From Pectinophora gossypiella (lineage: Eukaryota > Arthropoda > Insecta > Lepidoptera > Gelechiidae), in contig NC_065429.1 of assembly GCF_024362695.1 (NCBI RefSeq), forward strand, positions 1,203,501 through 1,267,500: a stretch of 64,000 nucleotides of DNA. Direction: 5' to 3'. The notes below the pieces were generated by a model. That model was not told the DNA's origin. It saw only the letters and a list, made by a program, of their open reading frames with translations, and did not search any database. Of this stretch, positions 51,401 through 63,400 are shown piece by piece. How positions within the stretch are numbered: the first letter of the stretch is position 1; every line of letters begins with the position of its first letter. Position numbers and translations under genes: made by a program.

Positions 51401-54400
51401 CGTCTCATCTGCCTAAAACTACTGAATTTCAAAACCTTGAATGGCCTGGGAAAAGAAGCTGCAAGAAAAACCTCGGTACAGGGCCCTAGACGCACAAAAG
51501 AATATAAAATATTGTTATGCAATGTAGGCAATTATGTTTAGGGTACGCGAACTTCAAATGGCTGAAGGGCCATCTAAAAGCAGCACACTGCAAGGATAGC
51601 CAAGTCAAGACCGAGGATAAAGAAGAGACTGATAAACCTGCAGATGAAGACAAGAAAGGTAATTCAAATTCAAAAGTATCTTTATTCAGTAGGTAACATA
51701 CACACTTTGAATCGTCAATTTTTACATAACGAACGTCTCATCCGCCTAAAACTACTGCAGCTTCTCACAACCTGTATAGCCGGGGGAAAGAAGCTGCAAG
51801 AAAAACCTCGGCCGACGGAAGGGGCAAGTCACAGGGGCTGTAACCTGACAGAGGGCAGCAGAACTGTCAGTACTATTCAGAGGCGAAGGACAGGAGTCCT
51901 AGTACGGCTTTGAAACTACTCTGGGCGCCATGACACTCGCGTCAGACAGAGTACTGCGGGACGCAAGGCAAGTGGGAAACCACTGCCCTATTTTTCCCTA
52001 AAAAAGTAGCATGGAGAATGCTACACCGACAAGAGCGTGGCTCTTAAATAGATGTTGATGACTCTCCCAATTTGAAGTTTATATATATTGTTTTTTTTAG
52101 ATACAGAGACAGGATCCCCCAAGGACAAATCATCACCGATCGCAAGTCGCACCCGTAGTGCAGTGAAGAACGTTAATGGTGAAGAGGCGAAAGGTAAATT
52201 ATTTACTTAGGAGGAAGGTAATGTTTTTCGCGTGTATGTTTTTGTAAATATATTGTATATACATATATTGTTTTAAGTTTACGCGGTTATTATCAGGATT
52301 AAAACACGTAATGACAGGTTGTTACCGCGTTTAAATCAGGGATATGAGACTCCCGATATTTTGACGGTTGCAAGTGCCATGATCATGTGCCAAAATTTCA
52401 AAGAATGCGTATAACCAGGGTGCTTTCAAGGCCAGAGTGAACGGGCACCTTCTGGGTGAGCTTGCTCCATCTTAGGCCTAGTCAATGCCTTCGGGCAAGT
52501 CTGGGGCCAAGAGAAAACCCATCAAAGGTACAAAAAATCCTTTCTTTTTCCTTTCCTAACCCTCTATTCCTTCCCTGCAGAACCTCCAGAAAAATCCGAA
52601 AAACCTGAGGACACCCAACAGTCTTCCATTCAGTCTGAATCGGTTAGTAGTCTACTTATCTACGTTCTTCTATTGTGTGGATTGTAAGATGACCAACTTC
52701 GTCAACCCTGGTGTCAGGGTCACTACTGAGCCACCAAAGGCCCCTGTACTAGGCGGCACTGTTGAGTGTTCCTAAATTTTGATAGTTCTCCATACTGTCC
52801 AGCTAAAATTCGTGATAAAATGCTATACAATGTTTGTAGGCTGTTTATGTTAACATCAGGGCTTCGTGATAAAGACAGAGGTAAAGCAATATGTATAGAA
52901 CGTATTATTACTTATTCTATGGTACAGAACGGAAACTCCCCACTCCCCACCAGCGGTCAGACGTCACACACACAGATGCGCGTGTACGATAACGTCAATG
53001 TGTAGTGTCTGTGTAAAACGATATGTTGTTATCATCAGGGCTTCGTGATAAAGACAGAAGTGAAGCAAGAGTGCCTGGACAGCAGTGATGATGAAATCTG
53101 GATTGTGCAGACGGCGGACGATGAAGCTGATAAACAGTTGAAGATACTCCTCGATGCAGCTAAGGTAAAGATTTACAAGGTTGTGCTGGGCATTTCATCA
53201 GGGCGTAACTTCTTTGGGGGGTCTCTTGTATGGAGTGTTAGCCAACATTTCCACAGCTGATGATATTAAAACTTCTTTGCAGAATGACAAAGATGATGGC
53301 CGTAAAAAATATCGGTGTGACAGTTGCAGGTAATATTTTGTGGTACCTAGAGGATAAAAACTGGAAGCTCAAACACTAGATGCTATATTAGTACTCAATA
53401 TTCTAGATAGATGAATTGATCGATAATTTTATCGCGTTGCGCATGTTAGCCCTGTTGGTTTGATGAGATCGGTAATCCACCTCACAACCTACGGTAATCC
53501 ACCTCACAACCTACGGTAATCCACCTCACAACCTACGGTAATCCACCTCACAACCTACGGTAATCCACCTCACAACCTACGGTAATCCACCTCACAACCT
53601 ACGGTAATCCACCTCACAACCTACGGTAATCCACCTCACAACCTACGGTAATCCACCTCACAACCTACGGTAATCCACCTCACAACCTACGCTAATCCAA
53701 CTCACAACCTACGGTAATCCACCTCACAACCTACGGTAATCCACCTCACAACTTACGGTAATCCACCTCACAACCTACGCTAATCCAACTCACAACCTAC
53801 GGTAATCCACCTCACAACCTACGGTAATCCACCTCAAAACTTACGGTAATCCACCTCACAACCTACGGTAATCCACCTCACAACCTACGGTAATCCACCT
53901 CACAACCTACGGTTATCCACCTCAAAACTTACGGTAATCCACCTCACAACCTACGGTAATCCACCTCACAACCTACGATAATCCACCTCACAACCTACGG
54001 TAATCCACCTCGCAACCTACACGGTAGAAGATGAGATGTTTCGATGTGATTTCCAGCCAAGTCTTTATATCCTCGGAGAGTCTCTCGGTACATAAGTGCC
54101 GCCGGCGCGGCCGGAAGCGGAAACCGAGCAAGGATGAGAGCGTCATCTGTGTGCCAACTAAAGAAGACTTTATTAAGGTTACCTTAATTGCCCTTTATAT
54201 AATTAGGGTTGGGCTCACGATCTAGAGGTCCGGGTTCGATTCCCGGTGGGGACAAATCACAAAAATCACTTCGATATCCCTAGTTTGGTTAGGACATTAC
54301 AGGCTGATCACCTGATGTCCGAAAAATAAGACGATCCGTGCTTCGGGCACATTAAGCCGTTGGTCCCGGTTATTACTTGCTGATGTAAGTACGTAGTCGT

Positions 54401-57400
54401 TACGTGAGTCATGTCAGGGGCCTATATGGTGGCTCAGTTGTAACCCTGACACCAAGGTTGATGGGGTTGGTAATGCACCTTATAATCCACACGATAGAAG
54501 AATGTGACGTATTTAAACTCCCTGATTATCCAAAAACGCTAAGCCGTTGGTCCCGGGCTACTAGCCCAAACACCTCCACCAACCCGCAGTGGAGCAGCGT
54601 GGTGGAGTATGCTCCATACCCCCTCCGGTTGATTGAGGGGAGGCCTGTGCCCAGCAGTGGGACGTGTATAGGCTGTTTTTGTTTTTGACTCCCAGAATTG
54701 TCGTAATCTGGATTTATTATACTTGCAGAGGGCTCAGGGAAGATTAAGAAATGTTGATGTAGATTCTGGAGATAATGATTTACTTATTGTGGTGAGTTTT
54801 ATCTTCTGTTTTCTTATTTAGCTGACTTTTGTGACTTTTGTAAGTGATTTTACTTGAAGCAACTAGCCAAGTGTTCTTCCGACTGGGCTATCACGGCTCC
54901 TGGGCTCAGGTTTATAACAAGACAGCTTAATAATGTATTTTCTTTCGCCTATCTTGCAACGTTCACAATATCCAGAGGCCTCGAAAGAGAAAGAACAAGG
55001 AACCTACCTCGGACCCGCAGATTGTGACCTGTCATGACTGCAACGAATCATTCACCTCCAAAGTGAGGCTCAAGTTTCATATGTAAGTACAACATAGTCT
55101 CAGTTTCATTAAAATATATTATATACAGGGTGTTAGTGACATCGTAACGAATACTCAGGAGGATTCAGACCATGACTCTGAGTTAATAAGTAGCAAAGGT
55201 ATAGAATTGAAAATAATTTCATAAAACACAAAAAATCATGATATTTGCGACGGAAAACTTCACTTGATATTAACTCTGAATCATGGCCTAAATCATCCTC
55301 CTCGGTCCCAGGTTCGAATCCCCGTGGGGGACATATCACAAAAATCACAAGTGATCTCTAGTTTGGTCATGACGTTACAGTTTGATCACCTGATTGTAAG
55401 TAAGATGGTTCTTACTTCGAAATTAAGCTCGAAAGGCATATTAAGCCGCCTTAAATTAAGTCGCCTTCCGAAGCACGGATCACCGTGCGACTTAATTTCG
55501 GAAATTATGGTGGCCTGTAATATCCTATCCGAAGTTTCCATTGGGCGAACTGTGACCTCCAGATAGTGAGCCGAACGCTCAACTACAGGACCATGGAGGA
55601 CATACATTTTTAACCCTTTACAAAACCAGACGGGATTTTTCAACAAATCGTATTTGTTTTTAGGCAATTCCACGACACGACAAGCATGCTCAGCCCAACA
55701 GGGGAATACACTTGTCCGGAATGCGAGAACACCACTTTCCCGACTGAGACGGCTCTGTTCGACCACGTGCACTTCCAACACCACAAGCAACGCCGCTGGC
55801 AGTGCCCCGTCGCTGGCTGCGGGAAGACATTCTATCTCAGGTGGGTGCTATGCTATCTCAGGGTGATGCCTCACTTCGGTACTCTCTCAGGTGGATGCTT
55901 TCGGGTGAGTGTTCTCAGGTAGATGCTGTCTGAGGTAGGTGCCGTCTCAGGTTGGTGCTAAGGACTGAGACGGCGCTGTTTGATCACCAGCACTTCCAAC
56001 ACCACAAGCAATGCCGCTGGCAGTGCCCTGTCGCTGGCTGTGGAAAGACATTACATCTCAGGTGGGTCCTATCTTCAAGGTCATGCCTCAGGTGAGTGAT
56101 TTGTTAGGTTGTCTCAGGCGGATGGTGCTTCGGGGGGGTGTTCTCAGGCGGTGGCTCTCAAGTAGGTGTTCTTAGGTGGGTGCTGTCTCAGGCAAGTGAT
56201 TTCTTAGGCGAATGCCGTCTCAGGCCGGTGCTGACTCAGGTTGGTACCGTCTCAGGTAAGTGCAATCTCAGGCGGATGCTGTCTCAGGTGGGTGCTCTCA
56301 TGTGGATGCTACCTCAGAAGGGTATTTTTGCTTTATTCTTAGTTCATATTGTATCAAGCATAGAAATATTTAAAGTTTGACTTGTGCTTTCTGGGACAAT
56401 GTTGTTTAAAATAAAATTGTATCCGGAATTGTATAATACTCTAACAACAATAAAATAACATAGTATCACGCCTATATCCCTAAAAGGTTAGGCAGGGCTA
56501 TATAGAATATAGATCCACCCACTCGCCAGAGGCTAAGACTTTAAGTCAAACGTAGTTACTAGAATTAAGCAGCTTTATGATATTTTTTATCTTTTTAATT
56601 TTTTTTGGCTATTAGCCGTAAAAACACCAACCCGCATTGGAGTAGCGTGGTGGAGTATGCTCCATACCCCCTCCGGTTGATTGAGGGGAGGCCTGTGCCC
56701 AGCAGTGGGATGTATACAGGCTGTTTATGTTATGTATGATAATTAATGTTGTTGTCATGTTAGAGCGACCCTGACGAAGCACAGCCGCACCCACACTGAC
56801 ACGCGGCGCTATGTGTGTGGCACTTGCGGTAAGCGGTTCCTGGACAAGCAGACGTTGGACGAACACGGCGTCACGCATCTTCAGGTAATCTTCTATCGTG
56901 TGGGTTGTAACGACCTCCGTGGTCCAGTGGTTAAGCGTTGGGCTCACGATCCGGAGGTCCTGGGTTCGATTCGATAGAAGAAGAAGTGTGGGTTGTGAGG
57001 TGGATTACCAACCTTATCGACCCTGGTGTCAGGGTTATTATTGAGCAGCCAAAAGCGCCTGACATGGCTCATGTAACGACTACTTACTTACATCAGTAAG
57101 TAGTAACCGGGACCAACGGCTTAACGTGCCTTCCGAAGCACGGATCATCTTACTTTCGGACAATCTGGTGCCAGTAATGTCCTAACCAAACTAGGGATCA
57201 CAAAGTATTTTTTGTCGTATGTCCCCACCGGGATTTGAACCCGGGACCACCGGATCGTGAGCATAACACTCAACCACTCAATAATAACCCTGACACCAGG
57301 GTTGATGAGGTTGGTAATTCTCCTTACAAGCCACACGATAGAAGATGGTGATACCCCCCTCCCCAGATCAAGCCGTTCCAATGCCACATCTGCCTGAAGC

Positions 57401-60400
57401 AACTGACGCGGCGCTCGCGGCTGCGCATGCACCTGCGCGCGCACGAGGAGGAGCTGTGTCCGCGGCTCGTGCTCGTCTGCGCCGTCTGCGAGCGGGCCTT
57501 CCGGGACCCGCAGCACGTGCAGGTGACACCAGCACCCTCACATTACCACACTAATATTATACAACATAGCTTTTGCCCGCGACTTCGTCCGTGTGGCGTG
57601 TTATAAAAGAGAGATCTTTGTGTGTGTGGGAGTGCATATCAAATTTCAAGCATCTAACTTATGCAGTTAAGATTTTTTCATACAAAAGGACTTTCTCGCT
57701 AATTCCCGTTCCCGTGGGAATACCGGGAATTCGTTTCTTAGTGCACCTCTACGGTAACTAAGCTACGTCCCTTCCAAATTTCAAGTGCCTAGGTTTAGGC
57801 TGTGCGTTGATATGTCAGTCAGTCAGTTTCTCCTTTTATATATTTAGATAATATAGCATAGCATAACATAGCATGACATAGCATAACATGGCATAACATG
57901 GCATAACATAACATAACATGGCATAACACAGTATAACATAGCATAACACAGCATAACAACATAATGGTATGCTTCGAGGATACCCCAGAAGCCGTAGACA
58001 AAGGTGTATAATATATACAGCCACTCCTTGCTAGCTATGTTTAGGCTAGTTTCCAACTACTTTGTTGACTAGTAGTAGTTGGAAACTACCCTATTAAGAC
58101 ATTGTTTTAGGTTTACGCGGTTATTATCATAATTAAAACACACAATAACGGGTTCTTACCGCGTTTAAATCAAGGATATTTCGACACTGTCCACACTACT
58201 GGATCTACCTACTCCACTCAAATCTCATCAGTCATCCCGTGATCATGGCACTTGCAACAGTGTCGAAATATCGGGAGTCTTATACATACATACATAAACT
58301 CACGCCTATTTCCCACCGGGGTAAGCAGAGATTATAGAATTCCATTTGCTTCGATCCTGACACACTTCTCTTGCTTCCTCCACATTCATCAATCGCTTCA
58401 TACACGCACGCCGGTTCAGAGTAGATCGTTTTGAACCTTTTCTAAGGACATCTCCAATTTGATCATCGTAAGTCCTTCTCGGTCTCATCTCTGATTTAAA
58501 CGCTGTAAGAACCCGTTATTATGTGTTTTAATTACCCTATTAAGTCAGTTCAGTTGTTTAGAGTGTATGGGATATACCTAATAGTCTACCTAACGGTCAC
58601 ATCTCTAGCGCAGGCAAACCAACGCGTCTCAATGTTTGGATCTTGTAATTTAATATAATATCCTAAGTAATACAGTTCATTCAATTATTTGTGTGGGGTT
58701 TTATTACAATTACCAGTGTTTCCAGTGCGTAGACCGGATGAAGAATAATAGAATTGCAAAAGCGGTATATAAAGCGAAAGTTGTTAGTAGGGCTGGCAGA
58801 GGAAGACCGAGAAGGACTTACGATGACCAAATTGGAGATGTCCTTAGAAAAGGTTTAATACGATCTACTCTGAACCGGCGTGCGTGTATGAAGCGATTGA
58901 TGAATGTGGAGGAAGCAAGAGAAGTGTGTCAGGATCGAAGCAAATGGAATTCTATAGTCTCTGCTTACCCCGGTGGGAAATAGGCGTGAGTTTATTTATG
59001 TGTATGACCAGTGCCAATACCTACCTGCGTCACCAATACCTGCGTTACAGGGATGTCTTGAAACGTCATCTGACTGCTATTGGCACGTCTAGTGAATCGT
59101 GGGAGAAGCTTACCACTCAGATATCGGACTGGCGATCTGCTGTCGAATCGGGATTAAAAAACTTTGAACGAACCCGCCTTGATGATCTTGACGCCAAACG
59201 CCAGATCCGAAAAACTCGACCCCAGCCCTCCTACCACTACACTTATTACTCAAATGGGACTCTCTATTGTGCTTCTTGCAACATAACTTTCAAAACTAAA
59301 TTTGGTTTTGCTAGTCACGCCCGCGCCCATGCAAGAGCCCAGGCTAACACTAGCTAAGGGTGTCGCCGTCGACGGATACGTCTGGGAGGACATCATCATC
59401 ATCTTGTACCAGTGCTCCCTACATAGAGCCCGAACCGCTATTCGAACCTGTGGCACTACGTTGGAAGTTTATGCATGTTTATTTTTCCAGGAACATGTAA
59501 CAAGATCTCCGGAGTGCATCGAGGAGTTTGCCAACGAGCTGAAGGAGGAAGAGGCTGTTACAGTGCAGCTGTCGCCGACCAGCGGGCTTGTCAGGCACAC
59601 TGTGCAGATCGTTGGTGAGTCTACACCCACTTACGGTCACGAGCATTAATATGTATACACTTTGGTACCATGTCACATTAACTTTTTTGACAAATTGAAC
59701 TGTAAGTCTCACTAAACGTCAAATATGTTAGTGCGACAGAGTCCTAAAGTGGGTACATTATATTGCTCATGACTGTACGTCATTAATGGGCTAGCAATGG
59801 CGGCTTGTCATAAGTGATATATGGTGAGGTTCATTACTACCCCCCCCCCCCCCATCCTATATCACGTGTATTTTTAGTACCTACCAAAATAATTGCACGA
59901 TACGCCGCTTTTCGGTTCAGTATCGCGCGTTTGCCGAAAAAAAAAATACTCGTGATATATTACTACAGGAGGAGCTCGGTGGCGCAGCGGTCTAGTCCTA
60001 AAGTGGGTACATTATATTGCTCATGACTGTACATACATAATATAAACAGCCTATACAGGATGTTAGTGACATCGTAAAACTTTGAGGGATGATTCAGGCT
60101 ATGATTCTGAGTTGATATCAAGTGGAATGCTTTGTTTTATACAAACAAACAGCAACAGACACAAACAGTGCTTATGCTACGTGCTATGTGTTTGGTGTCC
60201 TCTCAGAATCCCCGAAGCTATCGAAGCCGATCCGTCGCGAGGCATACGGCGCGGCGGCCGAAGCCCTGCTGTCGAGGGTGGCCGACGCCGCCAGGCCCAT
60301 CATCCGCTGCGTCGAGATCGAAAAGGCGTTCAGGTGTGAATACTGCGAGGAGTACGTACCATATTTTATTTGTTTGTTAAAATGCACATAAAATTCTGTC

Positions 60401-63400
60401 ATATTTTTACGACATGCAACACTGACAGATAAATACATTGTTTTAAATTTACGCAGTCATTATCATAATTAAAACACATAATAACGGGTTCTTACCGCGT
60501 GTAAAGCAGGGATATGAGACTCCCAATATTTCGACACTGTTGCAAGTGCCATGATCATGGGATGACTGATGACATTGGAAGAGAAGTACGAAGAAGGCAA
60601 AAAGAATATGAAGAAGGAAATTATGGATCTACCTACTCCACTAGACTTTTTTTTTAAATACTGTTATACAATCTTCTTCTTCTATCGTGTGGTTTGTGAG
60701 GTGGATTACCAACCCCATCAACCCTGATTTCAGGGTTACTATTAACCCGCCAAAGGCCCCTGACATGACTCATGTAACGACTACTATAACTTACATCAGT
60801 AAGTAGTAACCGGGCCAACGGCTTAACGTGACTTCCGAAGCACGGATCATCTTTCTTTCGGACAATCAGATGATCAGCCTGTAATGTCCTATAACCAAAC
60901 TAGGTATCTCAAAGTGATTTTCGTGATGTGTCCCCACCGGGATTGGAAATACGGTTACGGTTTGAGAAATTTATTTCTCCAAAAGAATACAATTCACTTA
61001 ACTAGAGAAATACAATATACCTTAAATTAAAATTATGTTAGTGAGTAACGGATGGACGCGTAAATGCTATTAGTGGTAAATAATTATTAAGTTTACAATC
61101 ACTCAGAAAATCACTATGAGACCAACAAAATGTGCTAAAATGAACCCAACATTCTAATATTTTATAATAAAGTTAACAATTTCTAATGTCGGTAGTTCCC
61201 AAACTAGCCGGTTACCATAAATTATCTACTGCCTGGGCTGCACAGCAACAGGTTGAATTAAGTATTGAGTTTGACGATAGCAATCGCTATCGCCATATAA
61301 ATTGATCTATGTAAATTCAGTTAAATCATTCAAAATAAATAAATAAAATCAGACAGTGTTCTTAATATTAAAGAGTTTTTACAACGGGAACATCTCCAGG
61401 AATGGCATCTGACTGATCACAGATAATAAATTATTATTTCAGTGTATTCTACTCGGAGAGCGGTTTGAACAACCACCGCGTGATACACAAGGGCGTCAAG
61501 AATCCATTCACGTGCCACATCTGTAAAGTTAGCTTCGCCACATATTCCAGGTACTAACATACATTCATTCATTCATTCATTCATTCATTCATTCATAATC
61601 ATCCATCCATCCATCACCATTTTCGTTTTTCGTTTTGTCCATCGTAACGAAAACTTCGAGGGCTGATTCTGATCATGATTCTGAATTGAAATTTTTTTTT
61701 TTTTTTTACTGACGGCCCGATCATCTGCGGTGGCGTCCGGAATAAAAGGACTTCGCTCAGCAGTAGTCGCGGCGTGAGCCACGACGCAAGTGGAAGTGGG
61801 TATCAAGTGGAATAATCCGTCGCAAATGTATGGAACTGAAAATTTCCATGAATTTTCTGACAGGAAATTCCAATTGTGAAAATTCAAACAGTGGCTGCAA
61901 GTTGTCTTTGATTACTTGTGGCTCTGCCCACCCCATTTGGGATTACGGGCGTGAGTTTATGTATGTATGTGTATGTAAATTCCAATTGATATCAACTCAG
62001 AATCATGGTCTGAATCACCCCTCAAAGTGTTCGTTACGATATCACTAACACCCTGAATAAAGGGTGTGTATAACTGTGAACAGGGTGTTAGTGAAAACCA
62101 CAACCAGGAATCAGCCATAAAAAAACATCCCGGTCACTTCACACAAAACACCTCGTTTTGCATGAAGAGAGTAGTGTCTTCACACGCGTATCTGTGTGTG
62201 ACGTCTGACGCCATACGATTGAAGGCTAAAGTAAGACCGAGGGGGTGAGGTAAACCTAGCTCAGCCGCTGGTGGGGGGCGGAAAGTTGCCATTCTATATG
62301 GAGTATTATTCCTTATTCTATGTTGTTGTCTTAAATTATGTATCAGGTGAGAGCCTTCAGCGCTTCCCATTTGTAGATAAAATAATACATTGTTGTATCT
62401 TTACGCGGTTATTATCATAATTAAAACACATAATAACGGGTTCTTACCGCGTTTAAATCAGGGATATGAGACTCCCGATATTTCGACACTGTTGCAAGTG
62501 CCATGATCACGGGACGACTGATGAGATTGGATTGGAGTAGGTAGACGCGGTAACAACACGTTATTATATGTTTTAATTAGATAAAATAATGTTAAAATAA
62601 AAACTAAATAAAATCTTATATGCTGCAAACCTACAATAAGCATCACGTCCTGACGAATTGAGAACCTCCTCCTCTTTTTGAAGTCGGTTGAAAGAAACCT
62701 GCCTAACCCCATCTCCCAGATGCACAACCCACAAGACGACCCACGGGTTCTACAAGCGCTCGCTGGCGGACGCCAAGAAGCGCCTGGACACGGCGACTCC
62801 TCAAGCTGGCCCGTCCTGTACCGGCATCCTGGGATATGGAGACTTCCCAGTCGTGAAGCACTTCCTCTGCGAGGTATACTTCTTGTGTGGGTCTGAGGGG
62901 GAGTGATGTTTTAACGGCCTCTTTGGTCCAGTGGTTGAGCGTTGGACTCACGATCCGGAGACCCCGGGTTCGATACCCGGTGGGGACATAACACAAAAAT
63001 CACAAGTGATTTCTAGTTTGGCTAGGACATTGCAGACGGATCACCTGATTGTCCGAAGGACGATGATCCGTGCTTCTGAAGGCACGTTAAGCCGTTGGAC
63101 CCGGTTACTATTTACTGATGTAAGAGAGTAGCCGTTACATGAACCATTTCAGGGGCCTTTGGCGGCTCAATGATAACCCTGACACCAGGGTTGATGGGGT
63201 TGGTAATCCACCTCACAACTCACACGATAAGAAGAAGACCTGTATAGCCGGGGAAAAGAAGCGGCAAGAACCTCGGCCCAAGGCCCTAGACGTTCTTTAA
63301 AAAAGAATCAACACAACAAGCTGTTTTTTTCTTTATGTTTTGTATGTGTTGCTCCAGGACTGCGGTCGTTCGTACCTCCACTGGACGTACCTTCAAGTCC

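Noticed and set aside
53465..54030. CRISPR-like regular array
   Set aside because: Contiguous 22-bp units without spacers, eukaryotic context, and derived from a SINE tail.
57819..58056. Minus-strand frames with repeated CYAMLCYVM
   Set aside because: Translation of a CATAACATAG microsatellite.
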